A DNA stretch of 64,000 nt. It comes from Multifurca ochricompacta. Taxonomy: Eukaryota > Basidiomycota > Agaricomycetes > Russulales > Russulaceae. The notes under the pieces are model-generated. The model worked only from the letters and a program-made list of their open reading frames with translations, ran no database searches and was not told the DNA's origin. Both the position numbers and the translations under genes were made by a program. The DNA lies in assembly GCA_022496185.1 (NCBI GenBank), contig WTXG01000155.1, positions 1 to 64,000 on the forward strand, given 5' to 3'. Below are positions 55,849 through 64,000 of the stretch, piece after piece (the first letter of the stretch is position 1; each line of letters opens with the position of its first letter).

Positions 55849-55897
55849 GGTATGAGTTGTTTCTAGCCGGGTCTGCTAGAACCAGAAGAGGGGGTGA

Positions 55898-56475
55898 TGT
55901 TACGACCCCTGCCTAGCGACCCACTTTTCTTCACCATCCCTAATGATAACCCTGCCCTTCCCCCTACACTACATTTCTTGATCACGTCTCCTTCCTGGGA
56001 CCCATCATGTGCCTTGCTCCCCTCCCTGTGATTGCCTTTGTCTTTGTTTGCACCACTTGACTTATGATTGTTCTCTTATCTCCTTATCATTACAACCAGA
56101 CACTTACTTAATTCCCTATCAGAAGCTCAGCTCTATGCCCTCTGCTTTCATATATTTGGGCCCACATGACTCTGTGCTATCTTATCTTTAGACACTCATT
56201 TGATTATGTATATAAGTCCGCTGTAACTACCTTGTAGACCTCAGACTCAACTTATTGAATACATCAGTGCTTGTCTTCTGGACATTCCCTTTGAATCCTT
56301 GACTTGTCTGTCTCAGTGTTTCTGACACCTCTCTGCTCAACATCATCTTAGGGAACAGCCCCTTTGACTTTGACTCATCCCATTTTACTCCAAGGGACCT
56401 TATTGGTTTCTTATCTGATCACAAACAATACGCTGTCACACAAGTTGTGTAGAACGTCCCGCACCGGACATAACA
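55898..56475 (+). repeat. Gypsy-3 3' LTR, 578 bp
   Basis: TGTTACGACCCC ... ACCGGACATAACA. It has TATATAAG near 56210 and AGACTCAACTT near 56241-56251. CpG sites have decayed to TpG or CpA. Confidence 0.92.
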
Positions 56476-57900
56476 GGTAACCCTGGGGTATCCTCATTGG
56501 TACCCATACCCGTACCCATCACTATGGGTACAGGTAACCTGTGGGTCACCTGTGAAAACATGTGCAAGTTCTTTACTTGCATCGTGCATTTTGGATAACT
56601 GGCCCAGGCCTTCCTGGACCAAGAAGATACACAACATGTTCATTTGTGGCTGCTTAAGATCCCTCAATGACTCTTGTTTTATGTTCAGAAGATTAAGATA
56701 ATTCATTATTCTATTGTTATTTTATTATTCTGGTTTCAATTTTATACAAGTGCAACTAAAATCCACCCCAATATACAAAGATGATTAGATAGATGTTATA
56801 GAACATTGATGAAAAGCCTGTCAGATAACCACACAGAATGCAAAAATAATTAATGAATGCATAGTTATTGGCAGGGGTGACCCCTGGATATTTGTTTTGA
56901 TACCCAGGTTACCCATAAAATGAAATGCATGCAAGTTCTTTACTTGCATTGCACATTTCAGACATCCAGCCTGGGAGATCCTGGTCAAGGAGATATGCAC
57001 TTGGACACAATGCATTCATTTATGGCTACTCAAGATCCCTCAAAGATTCCTATTTTATGTTCATAAGATTAAGATAATTTATTATTCCATTTTTATTTTA
57101 TTATTCTGGTTTCAATTTTATACAAGCACAACTGTTCTTTGCATTTCTGTGCATTTCGGGTAAATGGCCCAGGCCATCCCGATCAAGGAGAAAAGCACTT
57201 GGACACAACATGTTCATTTATGGCTACTCAAGATTCCTCAAAAATTGTTGTTTTATGTTCAGAAGATTAAAAGGATCTTTTATTTACATTATTATTTTAT
57301 TATTCTAGTTTCATTTCATACAAGTGTGACTGTCCTGGTCCCTGGATGCACATTTCTGTGCATTAAAGTCAACCTTCCTTAATAGGAAGGAGGTCAGACC
57401 ACCATGCAATGCAATGTAGTCGCTGCCCTATGCAGCTTGTAGATACATGTGGGCCTTGTTTCAATAAAGTAATTTGATAATTAAATTATAGAATAGTCTA
57501 AAGTAGTCTAGAGAGTATTTTAGATAGTGCCAGACTGGCAGAATTGGTCACGCATTAATAAAACAGATGCATCATGATTTTCAAGAATGTAGATCACTGA
57601 TAACACTTTTATTTTACATCACACTGTTGATCTGCTTTGATATTTTGTAGGATAACACTAGAATATATTTAAAGCCACCCTGTATCATACATCAGATGAG
57701 ATCTTGTATTTTTGTGGCTGCAGATGTGTTTTATCTTAGAATTTCTACTGATCTTGTCAATGGATAATTGGTGCCTATACCCGCCAAACCCGCCACATGG
57801 GTACAGGTTTCCATGGGTTGGGAGCCATATACCTGTACCCGTACCTGGCAAAACCCGTGGTGCTTACCTGTGTGGGTATGAAAACCCTTGACAATCACTA
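56476..57900 (-). mobile_element. Non-autonomous hAT-like element, inverted copy, end truncated
   Basis: Reverse complement of 61941-63381. It keeps the CAATCACTA terminus at 57892-57900. At the other end the first 14 or so bases (TAGTGATTGGCAGG in the full copy) are missing where the Gypsy-3 LTR abuts. It includes GGTACCCATACCCGTACCC-type terminal motifs, three internal repeats with GATTAAGATAATTTATTATTC and CAAGATCCCTCAAAGATTCC, and no transposase. Confidence 0.82.
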
Positions 57901-58612
57901 AAGCCATCATGGCACAAGGACTACTTCCTCCAAGTCAGACATCATGCAACAGATATCCTGTTGACATTCATTAGCCAACATGCTGACCACAACCACAATG
58001 ACTCACCATACCCCAAAATGTCCAACAAAACCAATAAACCCACCTTGCATGGGACTCATACTGGATTAGCCCTCCTGGTGCCTAACAATGCCTCATGTGC
58101 AGAAACACAGCCTGAAAAATCTGGTCAAAACAACTGCATTGTAAGATATAAAAATATTGTTCTTAAATACTGTAAAGACTGCTGTGCTGTGATCACAAGG
58201 AATGTACTTAATCATAATAAATGTGTAAGTATCATCTTGCACTGCCAACACCGGTCACCTCTGATCCGGTCCGGCCAACTCTGATCCGTTACCGGCTCAA
58301 CACCGTGTGGCTTCCAGACTTCAACAAAACCCTCCTGGCCACTACAGGAGACCCTAAACAATAGGAAAATGTAATAATACCGAACCGCATGCATATTTCT
58401 ATCTTTCTTAGTACACATCGCCTTATGTCAGTCTATGGGTCCTAGTAGTCCAAAAATTAAACGGATGTGCAGAAAAGAAAAGAGAACAGAATTGCGAGGA
58501 CATAAACATTCTCATATGCTCTCTCCCTAATTAACCAACAAAAATATTAATATTTTCTATTTTTCCTGATGTCACGCACAACCTCGGAAAGATTATCGTC
58601 CGATATGCCTGA
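57901..58612. other. Interval with an LTR-like fragment, no gene seen
   Basis: About 58100-58303 (CTTAAATACTGTAAAGA through CCGGTCACCTCTGATCCGG to GGCTCAACA) is a decayed relative of the LTR-like element at 4603-5106. The ORF at 57961-58284 runs across it and has no recognisable domain. 58420-58612 is the 3' flank of the kinase-like gene. Confidence 0.5.
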
Positions 58613-60526
58613 TCAGGTTATCATCTCGACGGATTGATTGAGCAAATCAATCATGTCTAGATCATGCTGCTTCCTCATCAACTCATGCGGACGTACGCCC
58701 TCGGCCCATTCAATCTCTCCCGAGTCATTAAGAAGGGGCGGATATCGTGCCTGATCTGCTTCTCCAACCCATTCAAAATCAATCAACAGCGCTCGCGACC
58801 TGTCTTTCTCTTCCTTGACGAGAATGTTGGGCCGGCGCATATCCCCGAATACAAGATTCGCATCGTGAAGGATGGAGATCGCTGCCTTCACATCTTTTAA
58901 CAGATCTGAGGGAATAGTCTTGCCACCGAAATGATGGAATGCATCCTTGCCAACAACCAGTTCCATGATGACCATCATCACCCCGCCTTGCAGTCTTTCG
59001 CAGAAGAACAGCTGTGGCGCGTAGCCAGCACGGGCGACGATGTGATGGGCATTTCCGTGGTATGCTTGGCAGAACTTGATGAGGACTGGGCGGTCCTTAT
59101 ATGTCGCCTCAAAAAGCGAACGTCGATAGTTGTCCGGCTCGCGTCCCTCGTAATTAAATCGGCTCAGGATTGTTGGTATCTCTTGCGGGTGCCTGTTGGC
59201 AGTATAGGTTGGCTGAGGAAATAGCCGGTTCACGTTGGGTGGGCCTGGGTTTAGCTTTAGACAACGATAGTATTCCTTGAGCGTGTCCAAGGCATGCGCA
59301 ACAGCAGCAAAAATCCGGGAAAGGGCCACGATCTGCTCCTTGGTCCCGCCGAGGTAGATGGGATCCGTAAATGCCTCGGCGACGAAGATATCGGCGCAGA
59401 TTGCTCCGCCGAACATGATGTATGGACCAGCGATGGATATAGTGATGCAGGGACAGCAAGTTGTATTACGTATATCCTTGTACTGTGGAGGACATCGTTC
59501 AGTTTCTTACATCCACGTAGTTGTGTAGGCGACGGACCTTGTCATTGGTGAGCAACTTACGCAACCCTAGCGTATTTTGGACTGCACATTGTCCTGCGAC
59601 ACCGAGTTCGTTCTTTAGCTCCAGATGGCCCACAGTAGCAACTTTTTCGCCGAACGTCTTATCATCGAGATCTTGCTCGACCAGAGCATCGCTTTCAGCC
59701 TTGATCTTCCCGCCAGTAGTCGTGGCGACACTCTCACGTAGTTTAACCCCCAAAAGGCTACGTATATATGGGTAGACCATAGTGGCGCGTTCCTTCTCCG
59801 TCCGGTATATTTCTGTTGATGCCAGGATCAACTTGGCGGTATCACCCACGCGTTTCACCTCCTGTGGGTCGACCACCTTGTTGAGATCCTGCAATGAATC
59901 TTTAAGTTGGGCAAAAGCTGTGTGATATATCGTGATAGGAGGGCCTCTACGATTAGCCGGGCGTCCGTCATAAATCGGGTGTTTCTGTTGCTCCGACTTG
60001 AATATGGCAGGGGTGTTGGAAACGCTTGATGGTGCGGCGGCGGCGTTTGCATCCTTAATAATCTGATGGTGTGCTAGGGCATGCGTCGTCTACACACACG
60101 ATGACAATGCAGAAATGGAAACACACCTTGTTCGGCGGGGTGAGTCATATCCGGCTCGCCCAGAACTGGAAGCGTTACGACAACATGCAGGCGATCCTCT
60201 TCGACACGAGGGAACACTTGCGAAAGTAGTAGGAAAGGTTTCAATGGTGTAAGATCGACCTTTTTGAGACTTTCTTCGAGGTCATCATCCACGGCTACGG
60301 AGACCTGACTGAGGATAAGATCCGAGGCAGCGACATGATTGAGGTGAGGGGACTGTTCCTCCTTGATCAAGCGTTTGAGGTTGCTGACATTTTTGGTCTT
60401 CGGAATCTCGACCACGAAGAACTGGTTCGGCTTCCCATCGACTCGGAGAACGGAACAGTTGAGCGAGAGAAGTTGCGCGGGATCGGGAGCTGCGACAGGC
60501 TGGCTCGCTTTTGAAGGTGTAATCAA
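58613..60526 (-). CDS. Crinkler (CRN) N-terminal domain protein with kinase-like C-terminus
   Basis: Exon 1 (to 60127) encodes the ubiquitin-like Crinkler N-terminus: LLSLNCSVLRVDGKPNQFFV, EIPKTKNVSNLKRLIKEEQS, DLILSQVSV and LSQVFPRVEEDRLHVVV. A 53-nt intron (60126-60074) leads to exon 2 with a linker and YNYVD-type end at 59511. A very short intron (28 or 34 nt) joins to exon 3 with CCPCITISIAGPYIMFGGAI and a kinase-like fold: VLIKF Lys, MVIMELV hinge, FGDMRRPNIL in place of HRD...N, and LLIDFEW in place of DFG. Stop at 58613. The start codon is unresolved because no ATG precedes the domain in frame near 60526; an upstream exon is possible. CRN proteins are known from oomycete effectors and also occur in free-living fungi and other eukaryotes. 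Activity and targets here are unknown. Confidence 0.68.
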
Positions 60527-60638
60527 AATTTAGGAATTGGCAGCGTTTCGGAAAGAGAATGGAGACCATCGCATTTGCAGATGAAGGAGAGATTGTTGGA
60601 TAGAGATGACGAAAGAATGGTTGGGACCAAAAAAAAAG

Positions 60639-60983
60639 TCAACTTAAGTCAAGAAAGCATTTATGGAGCGCACCAGCGGGTGCTTGTACCAAAATGTGGA
60701 CATGTTCATCCACCAGAGCTTCACCGAAAATCGAAGAGATCTTCTCCAGAGGACTCAATGCTTTAGCACCACCGACTGTGAGTTCGGGCGAAATGGCGTC
60801 CGCAGGGAGGGATACCTTCCAGACGGTGAGATCCGAGGCATCGACATAATTGAGGCGACGGGACTGTTCCTCCTTGATCAAGCGTTTGAGGATGCCGACA
60901 CTGTCGGTCTTCGGAATCTCGACCACGAAGACTTTTGACGAGTCAGTTCCAAGCAAAAGACAGTTGATAGAGAGCGTGGACAT
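60639..60983 (-). pseudogene. Second Crinkler N-terminal ORF, lacking a C-terminal domain
   Basis: 114 codons: MSTLSINCLLLGTDSSKVFV, EIPKTDSVGILKRLIKEEQS, YVDASDLTVWKVSLPAD, LSPLEKISSIFGEALV and HVHILVQAP, then CFLDLS and stop. It is colinear with the first exon of the gene at 58613-60526 and has its own ATG. No effector domain follows. It is either a stub left by duplication or a first exon whose splice donor was missed (the text after LVQAP departs from the family). Confidence 0.7.
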
Positions 60984-61026
60984 CGTAGGTAAGATGGGCA
61001 GGACGCGAGTGACAGGACGTTCAACA

Positions 61027-61093
61027 GATTGTGCCGAATCACGTGATGTAAAGTAAACAACAGCAAACTCTGTTGAACCAAGATAGGTTCCGG
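61027..61093 (-). repeat. Fragment of the dispersed repeat at 36541
   Basis: CGAATCACGTGATGTAAAGT through CAAACTCTGTTGAACCAAG is identical to 36537-36590 and stops at GGTTCCGGGATT, where a LINE tail begins. Confidence 0.75.
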
Positions 61094-61096
61094 GAT

Positions 61097-61324
61097 TTCT
61101 TTTTTTTTTGAACTCAAATTTATTATGCGCTTCAGCCATACAGACAAATCGCGCGGCTACTACAGGGACATAGTAACTACTGTGAAGAGGGGACAAATGT
61201 CCTGGAGGTAGTGGAGGAAAACCTGAAGGGAAAAACCATGGAGATTGTATGTGGAGAGACCCAGAGGCCAGGACCCCCACCCCAGAGGGTGGGGAAATGA
61301 AAGGAAAAGTAATTAGGTGGGGAT
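61097..61324 (-). mobile_element. 3' tail of the LINE family
   Basis: T run, TTTATTATGCGCTTCAG, CAAATCGCGCGGCTACTAC and ACATAGTAACTACTGTG, as at 20212 and 34698. No coding sequence recognised before the MITE at 61325. Confidence 0.6.
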
Positions 61325-61801
61325 TAGTGATGTTCTGGCCCGGCTTGGCCCAAAAGCTGCGGCTTTGGCTCGGCCTGAGGCAGCTCCAGCTTTCCTGAAG
61401 TCTGGGCTGAGCCAAAGCTGCCACAGACAGCTTGGCCCTGGCCTGGCTTGGCCCAAGCCACAGCTTTTAGCAGAGAGAATTTTATGACATATAACTAGTA
61501 GTTATAGTTCAGCTAATCCAAATATGACTTAATGTGTTACATATTGCAAAGCTATATCAAAGAAAAAGTTTGAAATGCCATGATAAACATGATCATGTGA
61601 CCTGAATCAACCACTTTGTGATCAGATTTCTACTTATTTTGATGATTGCTATTGCACTTGTATGTGCTGTTGAAAGCCGCAGCCTGAGCTGGCAGCTTTG
61701 GCTTTTAGTTTCTCTGAGCCGGGCCAAAGCCCTTGCTGGGCTGTCACAACAGCCTGGCTTGGCCCGGCTTCTGGCTTTGAGCCAGGCCAGGCACATCACT
61801 A
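61325..61801 (-). mobile_element. hAT-type MITE, 477 bp, copy 2
   Basis: Same element as 18852-19328 in the other orientation and of exactly equal length. The ends are TAGTGATGTTCT and GGCACATCACTA and the 8-bp duplication is GTGGGGAT at 61317-61324 and 61802-61809. Many CG of copy 1 are TG or CA here. Confidence 0.92.
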
Positions 61802-61940
61802 GTGGGGATGGCTAGGTGCATTTGCCAAATCCAGACCCCTTGGTGATGATGAGGTCAAGAACCCAACCTGTCAGAGAATGAAAGTCCAAAACACAATAGT
61901 GACAAGTAAAAATAGAAAATGCTGCTAAGCAGTGGGTGAG

Positions 61941-63381
61941 TAGTGATTGTCAAGGGTTTTCATACCCGCGCGGGTAAGTGCCACAGGTTTTGCCGGGTAC
62001 GGGTACGGGTATATGGCTCCCAACCTGTGGAAACCCGTACCCACACGGCGGGTTTGGCGGGTATAGGTGCCGATTATCCATTGACAAGATCAGTAGAAAT
62101 TCTAAGATAAAACACATCTGCAGCCACAAAAATACAAGATCTCGTCTGATTTATGATACAGGGTGGCTTTAAATATATTCTAGTGTTATCCTACAAAATA
62201 TCAAAGCAGATCAACAGTGTGATGTAAAATAAAAGTGTTATCAGTGATCTACATTCTTGAAAATCATGATGCATCTGTTTTATTAACGCACAACCAATTC
62301 TGCCGGTCTGGCACTATCTAAAATACTCTCTAGACTACTTTAGACTATTCTATAATTTAATTATCAAATTACTTTATTGAAACAAGGCCCACATGTATCT
62401 ACAAGCTGCATAGGGCAGCGACTACATTGCATCACATGGTGGTCTGACCTCCTTCCTATTAAGGAAGGTTGACTTAAATGCACAGAAATGTGCATCCAGG
62501 GACCAGGACAGTCACGCTTGTATGAAATGAAACTAGAATAATAAAATGATAATGTAAATAAAAGATCCTTTTAATCTTCTGAACATAAAACAACAATTTT
62601 TGAGGAATCTTGAGTAGCCATAAATGAATGCATTGTGTCCAAGTGCTTATCTCCTTGACTGGGATGGCCCAGGCCATTTATCCGAAATGCGCAGAAATGC
62701 AAAGATCGGTTGCGCTCATATGAAATTGAAACCAGAATAATAAAATAAAAATGGAATAATAAATCATCTTAATCTTATGAACATAAAATAGGAATCTTTG
62801 AGGGATCTTGAGTAGCCATAAATGAATGCGTTGTGTCTGAGTGTGTATCTCCTTGACCGGGATGGCCTGGGCTGATTGTCCGAAATGCGTGATGCAAGTA
62901 AAGAACTTGCATGCGTTTCATTTTATGGGTAACCCAGGTATCAAAACAATTATCCAGGGGTTACCCCTGCCAATTGCTATGTGTTCATCAAATTTTTTTG
63001 CATTCTGTGTGGTTATCTGACAGGCTTTTCATCAATGTTCTATAACATCCTATCTATTCATCTCTGTATACTGGATTTTAGTTGTGCTTGTATAAAATTG
63101 AAAGCAGAATAATAAAATAAAAATGGAATAATGAATTATCTTAATCTTCTGAACATAAAACAAGAGCCATTGAGGGATCTTAAGCAGCCACAAATGAACA
63201 TGTTGTGTATCTTCTTGGTCCGGGAAGGCCCGGGCTGGTTATCCGAAACACGTGATGCAAGTAAAGAACTTGCACGCGTTTTCACGGGTGACCCGCAGGT
63301 TACCCATACCCGTAGTGATGGGTACAGGTACAGGTATGGGTACCAATGAGTATACCCCAGGGTTACCCCTGCCAATCACTA
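61941..63381 (+). mobile_element. Non-autonomous hAT-like element, complete, 1441 bp
   Basis: TAGTGATTGTCAAGG ... CCTGCCAATCACTA with perfect 8-bp duplication TGGGTGAG at 61933-61940 and 63382-63389. The ends carry repeated GGGTACGGGTA/TACCCATACCC motifs. The body has three roughly 200-bp direct subrepeats (near 62505-62700, 62700-62900 and 63070-63260) each with GAACATAAAA, GGATCTTGAGTAGCC and a GGCCCAGGCC-like block. No transposase ORF. Confidence 0.9.
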
Positions 63382-63389
63382 TGGGTGAG

Positions 63390-64000
63390 GGGGCCAGGAC
63401 AGCCAGCTTCTTGGTGTGGGGTGGCTTCTTCCAATGTTGGACTGCACTGGCATGCCCAAAGGCATAGAGGGTGCACTGGGCCAAAAGGCCCACCAGTGCC
63501 ACACCATCCAGATCCTCAAAGGCCACCACCACAGAAGAGGAGGAGCCAGAGAGGTGTTGAACAGGCATGAGGCGCAGCATACTGACTGTGGAGTGTTAGC
63601 GGGTTAGGCTAGACAAAGAAAGTTACTTCAGAGGTTAGAAGAACTCTATATTAACTATACTACTGACCTAGACAAAGAAAGTTCTACATAAGAATGTTAG
63701 TCTAATAGTAAAGTAGATAGTAAAGAGGAACTTACACTTCAGAGGTTAGAAGAACTCTGAAGTGGAAGAGACGAAACAGACACCCTTATATACAATCCAA
63801 GGGATGGTCTGTGCACTGGGAATAAGTCCACAAGTGCCGGACAAGGTCCAAACAATAAACATGAGGGACAAAGGCCATTGGCCCCTACAGAAATCACATG
63901 TTACATGGTACATCAGTCAGCTACTGCGGAATGTGAGAAAGAAAGTAATAATGATAATGTAAAAGTCCAAAACTCCGGTATCTAATCTAATCTACAAAGT
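63390..64000. other. Right edge, unresolved
   Basis: A minus-strand open stretch (about 63390-63580: LRLMPVQHLSGSSSSVVVAF, EDLDGVALVGLLAQCTLY) looks protein-like but I cannot place it; the hAT element interrupts it at 63381. From 63600 an imperfect direct repeat of TAGACAAAGAAAGTT, GAGGTTAGAAGAACTCT and TATAC may belong to another LTR that continues outside the window. Confidence 0.35.

Larger units (their letters stand above)
52935..56475 (+). mobile_element. Gypsy-3: 5'-truncated chromovirus remnant with two insertions
   Basis: Starts inside integrase (GTGGCAAAGTTATACCTG, the counterpart of 42252 onward), continues through chromodomain, ORF3 and polypurine tract and ends with a 3' LTR. Inserts are a 500-bp solo LTR (53505-54004) and a 222-bp tRNA-bearing element (55627-55848). 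CpG dinucleotides are strongly reduced against Gypsy-1 and -2. Confidence 0.9.

Noticed and set aside
60639..61424. The 261-codon minus-strand ORF as one protein.
   Set aside because: Its first 147 codons run through a LINE tail and MITE sequence. Only the part from 60983 down matches the Crinkler domain.
57901..61940. The two inverted hAT-like copies might form a composite transposon carrying the Crinkler genes.
   Set aside because: The right copy has its own perfect 8-bp duplication on both sides, so it inserted alone, and the left copy is truncated. There is no shared outer duplication.
56476..63381. CRISPR-like or satellite array because of the repeated subunits.
   Set aside because: The repeats are about 200 bp, few in number and lie within hAT-like ends; nothing suggests spacers.
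1..64000. Bacterial-type features such as operons, Shine-Dalgarno sites or IS elements.
   Set aside because: Spliced genes, TATA boxes, LTR retrotransposons and hAT elements show a fungal nuclear sequence.

Overview
The window looks like a transposon-rich piece of a filamentous fungal genome, most likely a mushroom-forming basidiomycete (Agaricomycetes). Genes are split by short introns of roughly 50 nt. The main protein family has the Goodbye-NACHT-ankyrin architecture of fungal NLR-like (STAND) receptors. The mobile elements are chromodomain Ty3/gypsy retrotransposons, hAT-type DNA elements and LINE tails, and a Crinkler-type protein is present. The species cannot be named from sequence alone.

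Positions 1-36509 hold three tandem copies (A, B, C) of one 10.8-14 kb segment. The order in a unit is: NLR gene; conserved non-coding flank; short-chain dehydrogenase (SDR); a dispersed repeat; on the minus strand a ubiquitin-specific protease (USP) remnant and a LINE 3' end; then an aldo-keto reductase (AKR) just upstream of the next NLR. NLR-C (24612-28277, 8 exons, 1095 residues) is intact. NLR-A is broken in its N-terminal Goodbye domain and NLR-B is broken inside the NACHT domain. The three ankyrin arrays have 17, 9 and 10 near-identical 33-residue repeats. SDR, USP and AKR copies all carry defects. Unit A lacks the SDR 5' half and the USP/LINE block. Copy-specific insertions with clean target-site duplications separate B from C. 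The triplication ends at 36509 inside a solo LTR.

Positions 37581-56475 are a scrambled array of three related chromoviruses (Gypsy-1, -2 and a 5'-truncated Gypsy-3) of about 7.45 kb each. Their order is LTR, gag, pol (protease, RT, RNase H, integrase, chromodomain), an extra post-pol ORF with four zinc knuckles, polypurine tract, LTR. The site next to the 5' LTR is an 11-nt complement of a sequence inside the LTR about 35 nt after a TATA box, the signature of Tf1-style self-priming. Gypsy-3 carries a 500-bp solo LTR and a 222-bp LTR-like element that contains a tRNA-like gene.

Positions 56476-64000 hold two inverted copies of a 1.44-kb non-autonomous hAT-like element. Between them, on the minus strand, lie a Crinkler N-terminal/kinase-like gene and a second, short Crinkler N-terminal ORF. 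A 477-bp hAT MITE here matches one inside unit B. The right third of the window shows heavy CpG-to-TpG/CpA decay, consistent with methylation or a RIP-like process.
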